Part shown: positions 18,197 to 27,006 of the stretch, piece by piece | Numbering within the stretch: position 1 is the stretch's first letter | Layout: every line of letters begins with the position of its first letter | Origin: Streptomyces sp. ISL-43 | GTDB lineage: Bacteria; Actinomycetota; Actinomycetes; Streptomycetales; Streptomycetaceae | NCBI RefSeq assembly: GCF_018614195.1 | Contig: NZ_JAGGOT010000012.1 | Location: 62,001-126,000 of the forward strand | Direction of reading: 5' to 3' | DNA length: 64,000 bases | The notes under the pieces: model-generated | What the model was told of the DNA's origin: nothing | Seen by the model: the letters and a program-made list of their open reading frames with translations, nothing else | Database searches by the model: none | Position numbers and translations under genes: made by a program

Positions 18197-19227
18197 TGGC
18201 CCTGCTTCAGCTGGAAGGGGTGTCGGTCCGCTTCGGTGAGCGCGCGGACGCGTACGCCCTGGATCGCGTGGACCTGCGGGTCGCCGAGCACGAGACCGTG
18301 TGCGTGCTCGGACCGAGCGGGAGCGGCAAGTCCACCCTGCTGCGGGTCGTGGCCGGGCTCCAGTCCGTCTCGGGCGGACGGGTGCTGCTCGGCGGCGCCG
18401 ACCAGGCCGCGGTGCCCGTGCACCGGCGGGGGGTGGGCCTGATGTTCCAGGACCACCAGCTGTTCCCGCACCGGGACGTGGGCGGGAACGTGGCGTTCGG
18501 GCTGCGGATGCGGGGCTCTTCGAAGACGTCCTCCGAGGGCCGCGTCGCGGAGCTCCTGGAGCTGGTCGGGCTCCCCGGGGCGCAGGGCCGGGCGGTGGCC
18601 TCGCTCTCCGGCGGCGAGCAGCAGCGGGTCGCGCTGGCCAGGGCGCTGGCGCCGTCGCCGCGGGTGCTGATGCTGGACGAGCCGCTCGGGCAGCTGGACC
18701 GGGGGCTGCGCGAGCGGCTCGTCGTGGAGCTCCGGGGGCTGTTCGCGCGGCTGGGGACCACCGTGCTGGCCGTCACGCACGACCAGGGCGAGGCGTTCGC
18801 GCTGGCCGACCGGGTGGTCGTGATGCGGGACGGGCGGATCGCGCAGGCGGGGACGCCGCTGGAGGTGTGGGAGCGGCCGGCGTCGGAGTTCGTGGCGCGG
18901 TTCCTGGGCTTCGAGAACGTGATCGAAACCGTGGTCTCGGGCGGGGTCGCCGCCACGGCGTGGGGCGAGGTGCAGGTCCCCGCCGGGGCTCCGGAGGGGG
19001 AGCGCCAGGTGCTGATCCGGCCGGCCGGGGTCGTGCTGTCGCCCCAGGGGCTGGGCTGCGAGGTGCTCACCCGGACCTTCCGGGGCACGCACGTCGCGCT
19101 CCTGCTGCGGCCGCAGGCCGGGCCGGTTTTGGAGGCGGAATGCGGGCTGGCCGGGGCCCCGGCGGTCGGGGACCGGGTCGCGGTGACGTTCGCCCCGGCC
19201 GAGGTGGTCGTCCTGCCGGGGGAGTAG
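18196..19227 (+). CDS. thiQ: Thiamine ABC transporter ATP-binding protein
   Basis: 343-residue ABC ATPase. Walker A is GPSGSGKST, the Q-loop follows MFQDHQLFPHRDV, the signature is SLSGGEQQRVALARAL, Walker B is VLMLDEP and the switch His is in VTHDQGEA. The C-terminal 110 residues form a TOBE-like regulatory domain. ATG 18196 overlaps the permease stop (TGATG). It energises the ThiB/ThiP importer. The long upstream open frame from 16927 is a shadow of the permease gene. Confidence 0.92.
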   Translation: MALLQLEGVSVRFGERADAYALDRVDLRVAEHETVCVLGPSGSGKSTLLRVVAGLQSVSGGRVLLGGADQAAVPVHRRGVGLMFQDHQLFPHRDVGGNVAFGLRMRGSSKTSSEGRVAELLELVGLPGAQGRAVASLSGGEQQRVALARALAPSPRVLMLDEPLGQLDRGLRERLVVELRGLFARLGTTVLAVTHDQGEAFALADRVVVMRDGRIAQAGTPLEVWERPASEFVARFLGFENVIETVVSGGVAATAWGEVQVPAGAPEGERQVLIRPAGVVLSPQGLGCEVLTRTFRGTHVALLLRPQAGPVLEAECGLAGAPAVGDRVAVTFAPAEVVVLPGE

Positions 19228-19266
19228 CGCCGCTGCGGCGGGGCTCCGCCTCCGGACCCCCGCGCC

Positions 19267-20166
19267 TCACACGCCGGCGGGGCTGAGTTCCGCGGGTGCG
19301 TCCGCCTCGTCGTGGTTGCCGAACCAGGCGACCGCCACCGCGCCGGTGACCGCCAGGACGAAGCCGAGGACCGCCAGCCAGGCCATGCCGGGGCGGGAGG
19401 CGTCGCCGAGCCAGAGGACGCCGATCGCGCCGGGCAGGACGGTCTCGCCGACCACCAGGGCGGCGGTGGCGCCGTTCACCGAGCCGATCTGGAGCGCCAC
19501 CGTGTGGAGGTACATGCCGCCGACCCCCGCCAGCACGATGGCGTAGAGGGCCGGGTCGGACAGGAGGGCGGGGAACGAGAACGGCTCGACGCCGTTCAGG
19601 ATGCGGACCCCGACCCCCAGGGCGCCGAAGGCCAGGCCCGAGAGCAGGCCCGCCAGGATCGCGGCCCGGCTGCCGAGGAGGCGTACCGCCACCGTGCCGC
19701 CCACGATGATCAGCACGGTCACCGCCAGCAGCCACCAGTGCGTGGCCGCCGGTGCGTGGTGGCCGCCCTCGTGGCCCGCCGCCGTCGCCAGCAGGACCAG
19801 CGCCGTGCAGACGACCCCGATCGAGGTCCATTCCTTGCGCGTCAGCCGGATCCCCAGCATCTTCACGCTCAGCACGGCCGTGATCACCAGGTTGGCGCTG
19901 ATGACGGTCTGCGAGAGGAAGAGGGGAAGGAGGCGCGCGGCCAGGGCGCCGAGGCCGAAGCCCACGAAGTCCAGGATCGTGCCGACGATGAACTCCCAGG
20001 TCATCGCGGCCTTCGCGGTGGAGGAGAGGTTCGGGCCGCCGTGCTGTGTGACTCCGGCGGCGGCCGGTGACATGCGGGCCGCCCGCCGGGAGCCCACGGC
20101 TTGCAGGACGGATCCCGTGCCGTAGCAGATGGATGCCGCGATGGCGGTCAGCAGGCCTATGAGCAC
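19267..20166 (-). CDS. DMT/EamA-like membrane transporter
   Basis: 299-residue integral membrane protein with about nine hydrophobic segments (LIGLLTAIAASICYGTGSVLQAVG, VISANLVITAVLSVKMLG, LLAVTVLIIVGGTVAVRLLG, LAVLGFVLAVTGAVAVAW). The two-repeat pattern and VVGETVLPGAIGVLWLGD resemble drug/metabolite exporters of the EamA type found in actinobacteria. The start is GTG. A GGGGCTCCGCC-type repeat common in Streptomyces lies just after the convergent thiQ end. Substrate is unknown. Confidence 0.8.
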   Translation of the reverse strand: MLIGLLTAIAASICYGTGSVLQAVGSRRAARMSPAAAGVTQHGGPNLSSTAKAAMTWEFIVGTILDFVGFGLGALAARLLPLFLSQTVISANLVITAVLSVKMLGIRLTRKEWTSIGVVCTALVLLATAAGHEGGHHAPAATHWWLLAVTVLIIVGGTVAVRLLGSRAAILAGLLSGLAFGALGVGVRILNGVEPFSFPALLSDPALYAIVLAGVGGMYLHTVALQIGSVNGATAALVVGETVLPGAIGVLWLGDASRPGMAWLAVLGFVLAVTGAVAVAWFGNHDEADAPAELSPAGV

Positions 20167-20253
20167 CCGGGGGCTCCGTTCACGTCTGGCAGGTTTTGCG
20201 TTGTGCGTACCTCTAGCAGACGTGTGGAAGGGGCGGGAAGTTGCCTGCCGGGG

Positions 20254-21351
20254 TCAGCTCATTGCGGCGAGTACGGCCGCGACCTCGTCCACGGAGTCGA
20301 CCAGCGCGATCCGGGACTCCATCGCGCGGCCGCGGGCCAGCGCCTGGAGCAGCGGCCAGGCCGGGAGGTGCTCGGTCCAGTGGGCGCGGCCGACGAGGAC
20401 CATCGGCGTCGGCTCGCCCCGGGACCCGTAGTAGTTCGGCGTCGCGTTGTCGAAGATCTCCTGGACCGTTCCCGCCGCGCCCGGCAGGAACACCACGCCC
20501 GCGTTGGACCGGGCGAGCAGCCCGTCCTCCCGGGTGGCGTTCGCGAAGTACTTCGCGATGTGGCCGGCGAAGGCGTTCGGCGGCTCGTGCCCGTAGAACC
20601 ACGTCGGGATGCCCACCGAGTCGCCTCCGACGCCGGCCGGCCAGCGTTCGCGTACGGCGAAGGCCGCCTGCGCCCAGTCGGAGACGGACGGGGCGAAGGA
20701 CGGGGCCCCGGCCAGGATCTTCAGGGCCTCGGGCAGGGCGTCGTCGGGGGCAGGGGCGAGGTACGCGCCGAGGTTGGCCGCCTCCATCGCGCCCGGGCCG
20801 CCGCCGGTGGCCACCGTCAGCCCGGAGCGGGTCAGGGACCGGCCGAGCTCGGCCGCGCCCTGGTACTCGCCGCCGCCGCGGGCCATGGCGTGGCCGCCCA
20901 TCACGCCGACCACGCGTGCGCCGGCGAGGTGTTCGTCGAGGGCGTCGGAGATGGCGTCGTCGTGGATGGAGCGCAGCATCGAGGAGAAGATGTCGCCGTC
21001 CGCCTTGGTCTCCTGGAACCAGGCGTAGGACTCGGCGTCCGGGGTGGCCCCGTAGCCGGCGGCCAGTCCCGCGAACAGCTCCTCGGCCGTGTACAGCAGG
21101 CCCCGGTAGGGGTTGAAGGGCAGGTCGGGGACGGGCGGGAAGACCAGCGCACCGTCCGCGCGCACCTTCGCCGAGGCGTCGGGCTCCATCGCGCAGCCCA
21201 GGAACACGGCCGCCGAGGTGTCGGCGGACAGCAGCGCGAAGGTCCGCTCCAGCAGGTTGACGGACTGGATCCGGTACCCGCTGAGCGAGCCGCGGGCCAC
21301 GACCCGGTCGAATTCGGCGAGCGTCTCGATCTCGATGTCTGCGTTGACCAT
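20254..21351 (-). CDS. LOG-family nucleotide-binding protein
   Basis: 365-residue protein of the LOG/TIGR00730 type (formerly called lysine decarboxylase-like), whose better-known members are cytokinin riboside monophosphate phosphoribohydrolases. The Rossmann core reads VVGVMGGHAMARG, then TVATGGGPGAMEAANLGAYL, and FLPGAAGTVQEIFDNA, a slight variant of the usual PGGxGTxxE. An N-terminal domain of about 130 residues precedes it. ATG 21351 is chosen over the long open frame upstream. Whether it cleaves nucleotides here is not established. Confidence 0.85.
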   Translation of the reverse strand: MVNADIEIETLAEFDRVVARGSLSGYRIQSVNLLERTFALLSADTSAAVFLGCAMEPDASAKVRADGALVFPPVPDLPFNPYRGLLYTAEELFAGLAAGYGATPDAESYAWFQETKADGDIFSSMLRSIHDDAISDALDEHLAGARVVGVMGGHAMARGGGEYQGAAELGRSLTRSGLTVATGGGPGAMEAANLGAYLAPAPDDALPEALKILAGAPSFAPSVSDWAQAAFAVRERWPAGVGGDSVGIPTWFYGHEPPNAFAGHIAKYFANATREDGLLARSNAGVVFLPGAAGTVQEIFDNATPNYYGSRGEPTPMVLVGRAHWTEHLPAWPLLQALARGRAMESRIALVDSVDEVAAVLAAMS

Positions 21352-21377
21352 TCGGCCCACCCTAAGGGCTGGCCGGG

Positions 21378-22451
21378 TCAGCGGGTCAATGCCAGCGACG
21401 TCAGCTGTGACACACCCCAGCTGAGCGGCAGGCACACCGCCATCAGCGCGGTGGCCCGTACGGTCGCGGCCGTACGCAGGACCCTGCCCGGGGCGCCGAG
21501 GCCGGTCAGGGTCTCGCGGGTGGCGGCCCGGGCCTGGCGGACCTCGACCGCGGAAGTGAGAAGAGTCGCGGCCGCGCACAGCGCCACCAGGGCCGCGGCG
21601 GGTGCGGTCAGCGGGCCGAGCGGGACCTGCAGGCCTCCGTGTCCGCGCAGGGCCCAGGCGCTGAGGGAGCCCGCGGCGACGGCGCACAGGACCCCGAGGG
21701 GCGCGCCGAGCCGGGGGGCCTCCTCCTGGAGCGCCCGTCCGGCGAGCAGCCGGAGCGCGCCCGGGCGGACGGCCTGGACGAGCGTCCCGCAGGCGTAGGC
21801 CAGGCCGGGACCGGCGAGGGCGAGCCCGCCGGCGGTCAGGGCCCAGCCCGCGGGCAGGGCGGCGCCGCCGGGTTCGGCGTAGGCCAGGGCGGCGAGTCCG
21901 CAGGCGGCGAGGGCGATGCCCCAGGGCAGCACGGTCTGCGGGGCCGGCCGGGTGTGGGGGCGCAGGGCGAGGGCGGTGGCGGCCGAAGCGGCCAGCGGCA
22001 GCAGGGCCAGCAGGGTGAGGGCGGCCGCCACGGGCAGCGGCCGGTCCGCGTGCAGCAGCTCCGCCCCGGCGCCGTCGAAGGGCAGCCCGGTGACGTCTCC
22101 GCGCAGATGCAGGAAGACGGCCAGGGCCACGGCGCTGCCGAGGGTGCAGGCGACGGCGGTGGAGATCGCCGCGACCAGGGTGAGCCGTACGGGTCCCAGC
22201 CCGGCCGCGTCGAGGCCCTCCCGGGGTCGCGTCGCCGGGTCGCTGCGGGCCACGGCGACGGCGAACTGGACGGTGACGGCGAGCGGGACCAGGGCCCACA
22301 GCAGGCGAGGGAACGATCCGGCGGGCCGGGCCGTGGCCTCCGCGAGCACGTACAGCAGCAGGAAACCGCTGCCGGCCGAGGCGGCGGCGACCAGCAGCCT
22401 GCGCAGCTGGACCAGCGGGCGGGAGCCGCGGGCTAGGCGGAGAGCGAGCAC
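21378..22451 (-). CDS. ABC transporter permease-like membrane protein
   Basis: 357-residue very hydrophobic Ala/Leu-rich protein. The GTG start at 22451 overlaps the end of the adjacent ABC ATPase gene by 19 bp, so the pair is probably one transporter. Several membrane spans are plain (AAISTAVACTLGSAVALAVFLHL, ALTLLALLPLAASAATALAL). It resembles degenerate FtsX/MacB-type permeases of actinobacteria but lacks a motif I can name. Export of an unknown substrate is likely. Confidence 0.75.
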   Translation of the reverse strand: MLALRLARGSRPLVQLRRLLVAAASAGSGFLLLYVLAEATARPAGSFPRLLWALVPLAVTVQFAVAVARSDPATRPREGLDAAGLGPVRLTLVAAISTAVACTLGSAVALAVFLHLRGDVTGLPFDGAGAELLHADRPLPVAAALTLLALLPLAASAATALALRPHTRPAPQTVLPWGIALAACGLAALAYAEPGGAALPAGWALTAGGLALAGPGLAYACGTLVQAVRPGALRLLAGRALQEEAPRLGAPLGVLCAVAAGSLSAWALRGHGGLQVPLGPLTAPAAALVALCAAATLLTSAVEVRQARAATRETLTGLGAPGRVLRTAATVRATALMAVCLPLSWGVSQLTSLALTR

Positions 22452-23215
22452 GCGGCCTGGTCCTCCGGGGGCTGGGGGAAGGAGGTCTGTGGTGCGGCGG
22501 CGGCCGCGGCTGTGGCCGCGCGGCCGTCGAGCAGGGCGAACCGCCGGTCGGCGACGGCCGCGGTCTCCTCGTCGTGGGTGGCCAGCAGGACCGTGATCTC
22601 GTGCGAGCGGGCCGCGGTGGTGAGCGTACGGAGCAACAGCGCGCGCTCGGCGCGGTGCAGGGGGGCCGTGGGCTCGTCGGCGAAGATCACCACGGGCTCG
22701 CCGGCGAGGGCTCGGGCGAGGGCGACGCGCTGGGACTCGGCCCGGTTGAGCGCGCTGGGGTGCTTGCGGGCGAAGGCGCCGATGTCGAGGCGGTCCAGCC
22801 ATTCGCAGGCGGCCCGTTTGGCGCTGCGGTGGGTCGCGCCCGCGATCAGCAGCGGCAGCGCGGCGTTCTCCCAGACCCGGAGCTCGGGCAGCAGCTGCGG
22901 CTCGGGGCCGATCCAGCCGAACCGGTCGCGGCGCAGCCGCTCGCGGGCCAGGGCTCCCATGGTGTGCACGGGGACGCTGTTGAACCAGACCTCTCCCTGC
23001 TCGGGCCTCAGCTGTCCCGAGAGGCAGCGCAGCAGGGTGGTCTTGCCGCTGCCGCGCGGGCCGGTGACGGCGAGGATCTCGCCCGCGCGGACGCCCATCG
23101 AGACCCCGATGAGGCCCGGCGAACCGCTGTGGGAGTAGTGAATGGACCGTGCCCAGAGCAGATCGTCTTGAGGCGGGGCATTGTCTGGCGGAGCGTTGTC
23201 CCGTGGAGCCACCAT
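22433..23215 (-). CDS. ABC transporter ATP-binding protein with degenerate signature
   Basis: 260-residue LolD/MacB-type ATPase. Walker A GPRGSGKT and Walker B VVIFADEPT are intact, as is the ATHDEET switch, but the LSGGQ signature is altered to LNRAESQ, as happens in some actinobacterial paralogues. ATG 23215 lies 7 nt after GGAGGT. The C-terminus is a short Ala-rich and Pro tail. It is coupled to the permease-like gene that follows. Substrate is unknown. Confidence 0.85.
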   Translation of the reverse strand: MVAPRDNAPPDNAPPQDDLLWARSIHYSHSGSPGLIGVSMGVRAGEILAVTGPRGSGKTTLLRCLSGQLRPEQGEVWFNSVPVHTMGALARERLRRDRFGWIGPEPQLLPELRVWENAALPLLIAGATHRSAKRAACEWLDRLDIGAFARKHPSALNRAESQRVALARALAGEPVVIFADEPTAPLHRAERALLLRTLTTAARSHEITVLLATHDEETAAVADRRFALLDGRAATAAAAAAPQTSFPQPPEDQAACSLSA

Positions 23216-23310
23216 GGCGTACACCTCCGTCCGGGGGAACGAAGCGGAGCCCGCTTGGTCACTGGCGCCGCAATGAGATGTAAAGAGATGAACGTCCTGG
23301 ATGGGGACAG

Positions 23311-23364
23311 CACACGGCCCGGACACCCGCGTTCTCACTCGAACGGGGGTGTCCGGGCCGTGTG
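23311..23364 (-). terminator. 18-bp perfect hairpin after the aminotransferase gene
   Basis: CACACGGCCCGGACACCC (23311-23328) is the exact reverse complement of 23347-23364, loop 18 nt. It lies between the end of the minus-strand aminotransferase and the start of the ABC ATPase gene, where it most likely terminates the former. It is one of the longest uninterrupted stems in the window. Confidence 0.65.
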
Positions 23365-23424
23365 GTCGGACTATTTACTGCCTGGTGTCGCTGCCCGGCG
23401 TTGCTGCCGGGGGACGGCTGCTGG

Positions 23425-24786
23425 TTAGAGCTTGGTCCAGGCCTCGGTGAGCACGCGGCGCAGGATGCCTTCGATCTCGTCGAAGGTGCCCTGGTCGGCG
23501 GTCAGCGGCGGGGCCAGCTGGATGACCGGGTCGCCACGGTCGTCGGCGCGGCAGTACAGGCCGTTCTCGAAGAGCGCCTTGGAGAGGAAGCCGTAGAGCA
23601 CGCGCTCCGTCTCCTCGTCCGTGAAGGACTCCTTGGTGACCTTGTCCTTGACGAGCTCGATGCCGTAGAAGTAGCCGTTGCCGCGGACGTCGCCGACGAT
23701 CGGCAGGTCGTGCAGCTTCTCCAGCGTCGAGCGGAAGGCGTCCTCGTTGTCCAGCACGTGCTGGTTGAGGCCTTCCTTGTCGAAGATGTCGAGGTTGGCG
23801 AGCGCCACCGCGGAGGACACCGGGTGTCCGCCGAAGGTGTAGCCGTGCAGGAAGGTGTTGTCACCCTTGTAGAACGGCTCGGCGAGCTTGTCCGAGATGA
23901 TGCAGGCACCGATCGGGGAGTAGCCCGAGGTCATGCCCTTGGCGCAGGTGATCATGTCCGGCACGTAGCCGAACTTGTCACAGGCGAACATCGTGCCCAG
24001 ACGGCCGAAGGCGCAGATCGTCTCGTCGGAGACGAGCAGCACGTCGTACTCGTCGCAGATCTCGCGGACCCGCTGGAAGTACCCGGGCGGCGGCGGGAAG
24101 CAGCCGCCGGCGTTCTGCACCGGCTCGAGGAAGACGGCGGCGACGGTGTCGGCGCCCTCGAAAAGGATCTCCTGCTCGATCTGGTCGGCGCACCAGCGGC
24201 CGTAGGCCTCGGGGTCGTCGCCGTAGATCGGGGCACGGTAGATGTTGGTGTTCACTACCTTGTGCGCGCCGGGGACCAGCGGCTCGAAGGGGGCCTTCAG
24301 CGCCGGCAGGCCGGTGATGGACAGGGCGCCCTGCGGGGTGCCGTGGTAGGCGACCGCACGCGAGATGACCTTGTACTTGGTGTGCTTGCCCTGCAGCTTG
24401 AAGTACTGCTTGGCGAGCTTCCAGGCGGTCTCGACGGCCTCGCCGCCACCGGTGGTGAAGAAGACCTTGTTCAGGTCGCCCGGGGCGTAGTGCGCGAGGC
24501 GCTCGGCGAGCTCGACGGCCTTGGGGTGCGCGTACGACCAGATGGGGAAGAACGCGAGTTCCTGCGCCTGCTTGTAGGCGACCTCGGCCAGTTCCTTGCG
24601 GCCGTGACCGGCGTTGACCACGAACAGTCCGGCGAGACCGTCCAGGTAGCGCTTGCCCTTGTCGTCGAAGATGTAGGTGCCTTCACCCCGCACGATGGTG
24701 GGGACGGGCGAGTTCTCGTACGACGACATGCGGGTGAAGTGCATCCACAGGTGGTCGTAGGCGGTCTTGGAGAGGTCCTGGCTCAC
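23425..24786 (-). CDS. Class III (polyamine/omega) aminotransferase
   Basis: 453-residue PLP enzyme of the aspartate aminotransferase-fold class III family. VFFTTGGGEAVETAWKLA, the AYHGTPQGALSITG region, LLVSDETICAFGRLG and the Schiff-base Lys in MITCAKGMTSGYSPIGA are present, with the TFGGHPVSSAVALANLDI block after it. Location next to an Lrp regulator, an aldehyde dehydrogenase and polyamine-binding proteins suggests it transaminates putrescine or a related amine. The analogous Streptomyces coelicolor gene is discussed in polyamine utilisation. Substrate is inferred from context. Confidence 0.9.
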   Translation of the reverse strand: MSQDLSKTAYDHLWMHFTRMSSYENSPVPTIVRGEGTYIFDDKGKRYLDGLAGLFVVNAGHGRKELAEVAYKQAQELAFFPIWSYAHPKAVELAERLAHYAPGDLNKVFFTTGGGEAVETAWKLAKQYFKLQGKHTKYKVISRAVAYHGTPQGALSITGLPALKAPFEPLVPGAHKVVNTNIYRAPIYGDDPEAYGRWCADQIEQEILFEGADTVAAVFLEPVQNAGGCFPPPPGYFQRVREICDEYDVLLVSDETICAFGRLGTMFACDKFGYVPDMITCAKGMTSGYSPIGACIISDKLAEPFYKGDNTFLHGYTFGGHPVSSAVALANLDIFDKEGLNQHVLDNEDAFRSTLEKLHDLPIVGDVRGNGYFYGIELVKDKVTKESFTDEETERVLYGFLSKALFENGLYCRADDRGDPVIQLAPPLTADQGTFDEIEGILRRVLTEAWTKL

Positions 24787-24789
24787 GGG

Positions 24790-25293
24790 CTATCGAGTTC
24801 CCCACATGTAGGTCTGCTTCTTCAGCTTCAGGTAAACGAAGCTTTCGGTTGATCGCACGCCGGGGAGCGCGCGGATCTTCTTGTTGATCGTTTCGAGCAG
24901 GTGGTCGTCGTCCTCGCAGACGATCTCCACCATCAGGTCGAACGAGCCCGCGGTCATCACCACGTACTCGCACTCGGCCATGGCGGTCAGAGCATCGGCC
25001 ACCGGGTCGAGGTCTCCCTCGACGTTGATGCCGACCATCGCCTGGCGCCGGAGCCCCACGGTGAGCGGGTCGGTGACCGCGACGATCTGCATGACGCCCT
25101 GGTCGAGCAACTTCTGTACGCGCTGGCGCACCGCCGCCTCGGACAGGCCCACGGCCTTGCCGATCGCCGCGTAGGGACGGCGACCGTCCTCTTGCAGTTG
25201 CTCGATGATCGCCAGGGATACAGCATCGACCGAAGGGGACGGTTGTCTGTTCCTGGAATCTGCGCTTCGACTGACCACGACCTCACTGTGCAC
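24790..25293 (-). CDS. Lrp/AsnC-family transcriptional regulator
   Basis: About 167 residues. The N-terminal HTH (AVSLAIIEQLQEDGRRPYAAIGKAVGLSEAAVRQRVQKLLDQG) is followed by a RAM/AsnC ligand domain (VGINVEGDLDPVADALTAM, VMTAGSFDLMVEIVCEDDDHLLETI). The start is uncertain: GTG 25293 or GTG 25278 (close to GTGAGG); the open frame itself begins with TTG at 25314. It is 3 bp upstream of the aminotransferase gene on the same strand and divergent from the aldehyde dehydrogenase, so it probably controls both. Confidence 0.9.
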   Translation of the reverse strand: MHSEVVVSRSADSRNRQPSPSVDAVSLAIIEQLQEDGRRPYAAIGKAVGLSEAAVRQRVQKLLDQGVMQIVAVTDPLTVGLRRQAMVGINVEGDLDPVADALTAMAECEYVVMTAGSFDLMVEIVCEDDDHLLETINKKIRALPGVRSTESFVYLKLKKQTYMWGTR

Positions 25294-25462
25294 GAGGAGT
25301 CGTCTGTTCCGCAAGACGAGACCGATGTAATTCGTTGTTTCGAGCCTCGGATCTCACTAATTCCGTAGTTGATGGTGGGTGGGCCTGTCGAAAACGGCGT
25401 CTTACGGGATAGGCTGAGGAGCTGTCTCAACCACTGGACATGTGATCAGGAGTGTGGCTGTA

Positions 25463-26902
25463 GTGACCACCGAACTGCGTCGTCTGCGCAACTACATCGG
25501 CGGGGAGTTCAAGGACGCCGCCGACGGGCGGACCACCGAGGTGGTCAACCCCGCCACGGGCGAGGCATACGCGACCGCCCCGCTCTCCGGCCAGGCGGAC
25601 GTCGACGCCGCCATGGCCGCCGCCGCTGCCGCCTTCCCGGCCTGGCGCGACGCGACCCCCTCCGAGCGCCAGAAGGCCCTGCTGAAGATCGCGGACGCCT
25701 TCGAGGCGCGCGCGGACGAGCTGGTCGCCACCGAGTCGGAGAACACCGGCAAGCCGCTGGGCCTCACGGCCAGCGAGGAAGTACCGCCGATGGTGGACCA
25801 GATCCGCTTCTTCGCGGGCGCCGCGCGCCTGCTCGAGGGCCGTTCGGCCGGCGAGTACATGGAAGGCATGACCTCGATCGTCCGCCGTGAGCCGGTCGGC
25901 GTCTGCGCCCAGGTCGCGCCGTGGAACTACCCGATGATGATGGCCGTCTGGAAGTTCGCCCCGGCCCTCGCCGCGGGCAACACCGTGGTCCTCAAGCCCT
26001 CGGACACCACCCCGGCCTCCACCATCCTGATGGCGGAGATCATCGGCTCGATCCTGCCCAAGGGCGTCTTCAACGTCGTCTGCGGCGACCGCGACACCGG
26101 CCGCGCCATGGTCGAGCACCGCACTCCGGCGATGGCCTCCATCACCGGCTCGGTGCGCGCGGGCATGCAGGTCGCCGAGAGCGCCTCCAAGGACGTCAAG
26201 CGCGTCCACCTGGAGCTCGGCGGCAAGGCCCCCGTCGTGGTCTTCGAGGACGCCGACATCGCCAAGGCCGCCGAGGACATCGCGGTCGCGGGCTTCTTCA
26301 ACGCCGGCCAGGACTGCACCGCGGCCTGTCGCGTACTGGTCCACGAGTCGATCCACGACGAGTTCGTCGCGGCGCTGGCCAAGAACGCGGCCGACACCAA
26401 GACCGGGCAGCCGGACGACGAGGACGTGCTCTACGGCCCGCTGAACAACCCGAACCAGCTCAAGCAGGTCGCGGGCTTCATCGAGCGCCTCCCCGCCCAC
26501 GCCAAGGTCGAGGCGGGCGGCCACCAGGTCGGCGAGAAGGGCTACTTCTACGCCCCGACCGTGGTCTCCGGCCTCAAGCAGGACGACGAGATCATCCAGA
26601 GCGAGGTCTTCGGCCCCGTCATCACGGTCCAGTCCTTCACGGACGAGGCCCAGGCCCTGGAGTACGCGAACGACGTCGAGTTCGCCCTCGCCTCCTCGGT
26701 GTGGACCAAGGACCACGGCCGCGCGATGCGGATGTCCAAGAACCTCGACTTCGGCTGCGTGTGGATCAACACCCACATCCCGCTCGTCGCCGAGATGCCC
26801 CACGGCGGATACAAGAAGTCCGGCTACGGCAAGGACCTCTCCGCCTACGGCTTCGAGGACTACACGCGCATCAAGCACGTGATGACCTCGCTGGGCGGCT
26901 GA
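25463..26902 (+). CDS. Aldehyde dehydrogenase, gamma-aminobutyraldehyde type
   Basis: 479-residue NAD(P)-dependent ALDH. The fold is complete: Asn in APWNYPMMM, ELGGKAPVVVFEDAD with the general base Glu, catalytic Cys in NAGQDCTAACR, and EVFGPVITVQSF. The sequence style (GEYMEGMTSIVRREPVGVCAQVAPWNYP) is that of gamma-aminobutyraldehyde dehydrogenases, which make GABA from the product of putrescine deamination. GTG 25463 is 10 nt after AGGAG; GTG 25442 is possible. It is divergent from the Lrp regulator and followed by a strong terminator hairpin. Confidence 0.9.
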   Translation: MTTELRRLRNYIGGEFKDAADGRTTEVVNPATGEAYATAPLSGQADVDAAMAAAAAAFPAWRDATPSERQKALLKIADAFEARADELVATESENTGKPLGLTASEEVPPMVDQIRFFAGAARLLEGRSAGEYMEGMTSIVRREPVGVCAQVAPWNYPMMMAVWKFAPALAAGNTVVLKPSDTTPASTILMAEIIGSILPKGVFNVVCGDRDTGRAMVEHRTPAMASITGSVRAGMQVAESASKDVKRVHLELGGKAPVVVFEDADIAKAAEDIAVAGFFNAGQDCTAACRVLVHESIHDEFVAALAKNAADTKTGQPDDEDVLYGPLNNPNQLKQVAGFIERLPAHAKVEAGGHQVGEKGYFYAPTVVSGLKQDDEIIQSEVFGPVITVQSFTDEAQALEYANDVEFALASSVWTKDHGRAMRMSKNLDFGCVWINTHIPLVAEMPHGGYKKSGYGKDLSAYGFEDYTRIKHVMTSLGG

Positions 26903-26945
26903 CCGGCCACTACGCCGATCGCATTGATCAGGGCAAGGCCTTGAA

Positions 26946-26982
26946 GGGGCGGGCAGTAGACAACATGTCTATTGCCCGCCCC
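26946..26982 (+). terminator. 16-bp terminator hairpin after the aldehyde dehydrogenase
   Basis: GGGGCGGGCAGTAGAC (26946-26961) pairs with GTCTATTGCCCGCCCC (26967-26982), 16 bp with one G-T and a 5-nt loop. An in-frame ATG (26965) for the next gene lies in the loop and is therefore not a credible start. Confidence 0.7.
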
Positions 26983-27006
26983 CTCGCGTTCGCCGAGGCT
27001 TTGGCC

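Noticed and set aside
26965..27006. Earlier ATG for the polyamine-binding protein
   Set aside because: It lies in the loop of a 16-bp terminator hairpin and would put 14 extra residues in front of a normal Tat signal.
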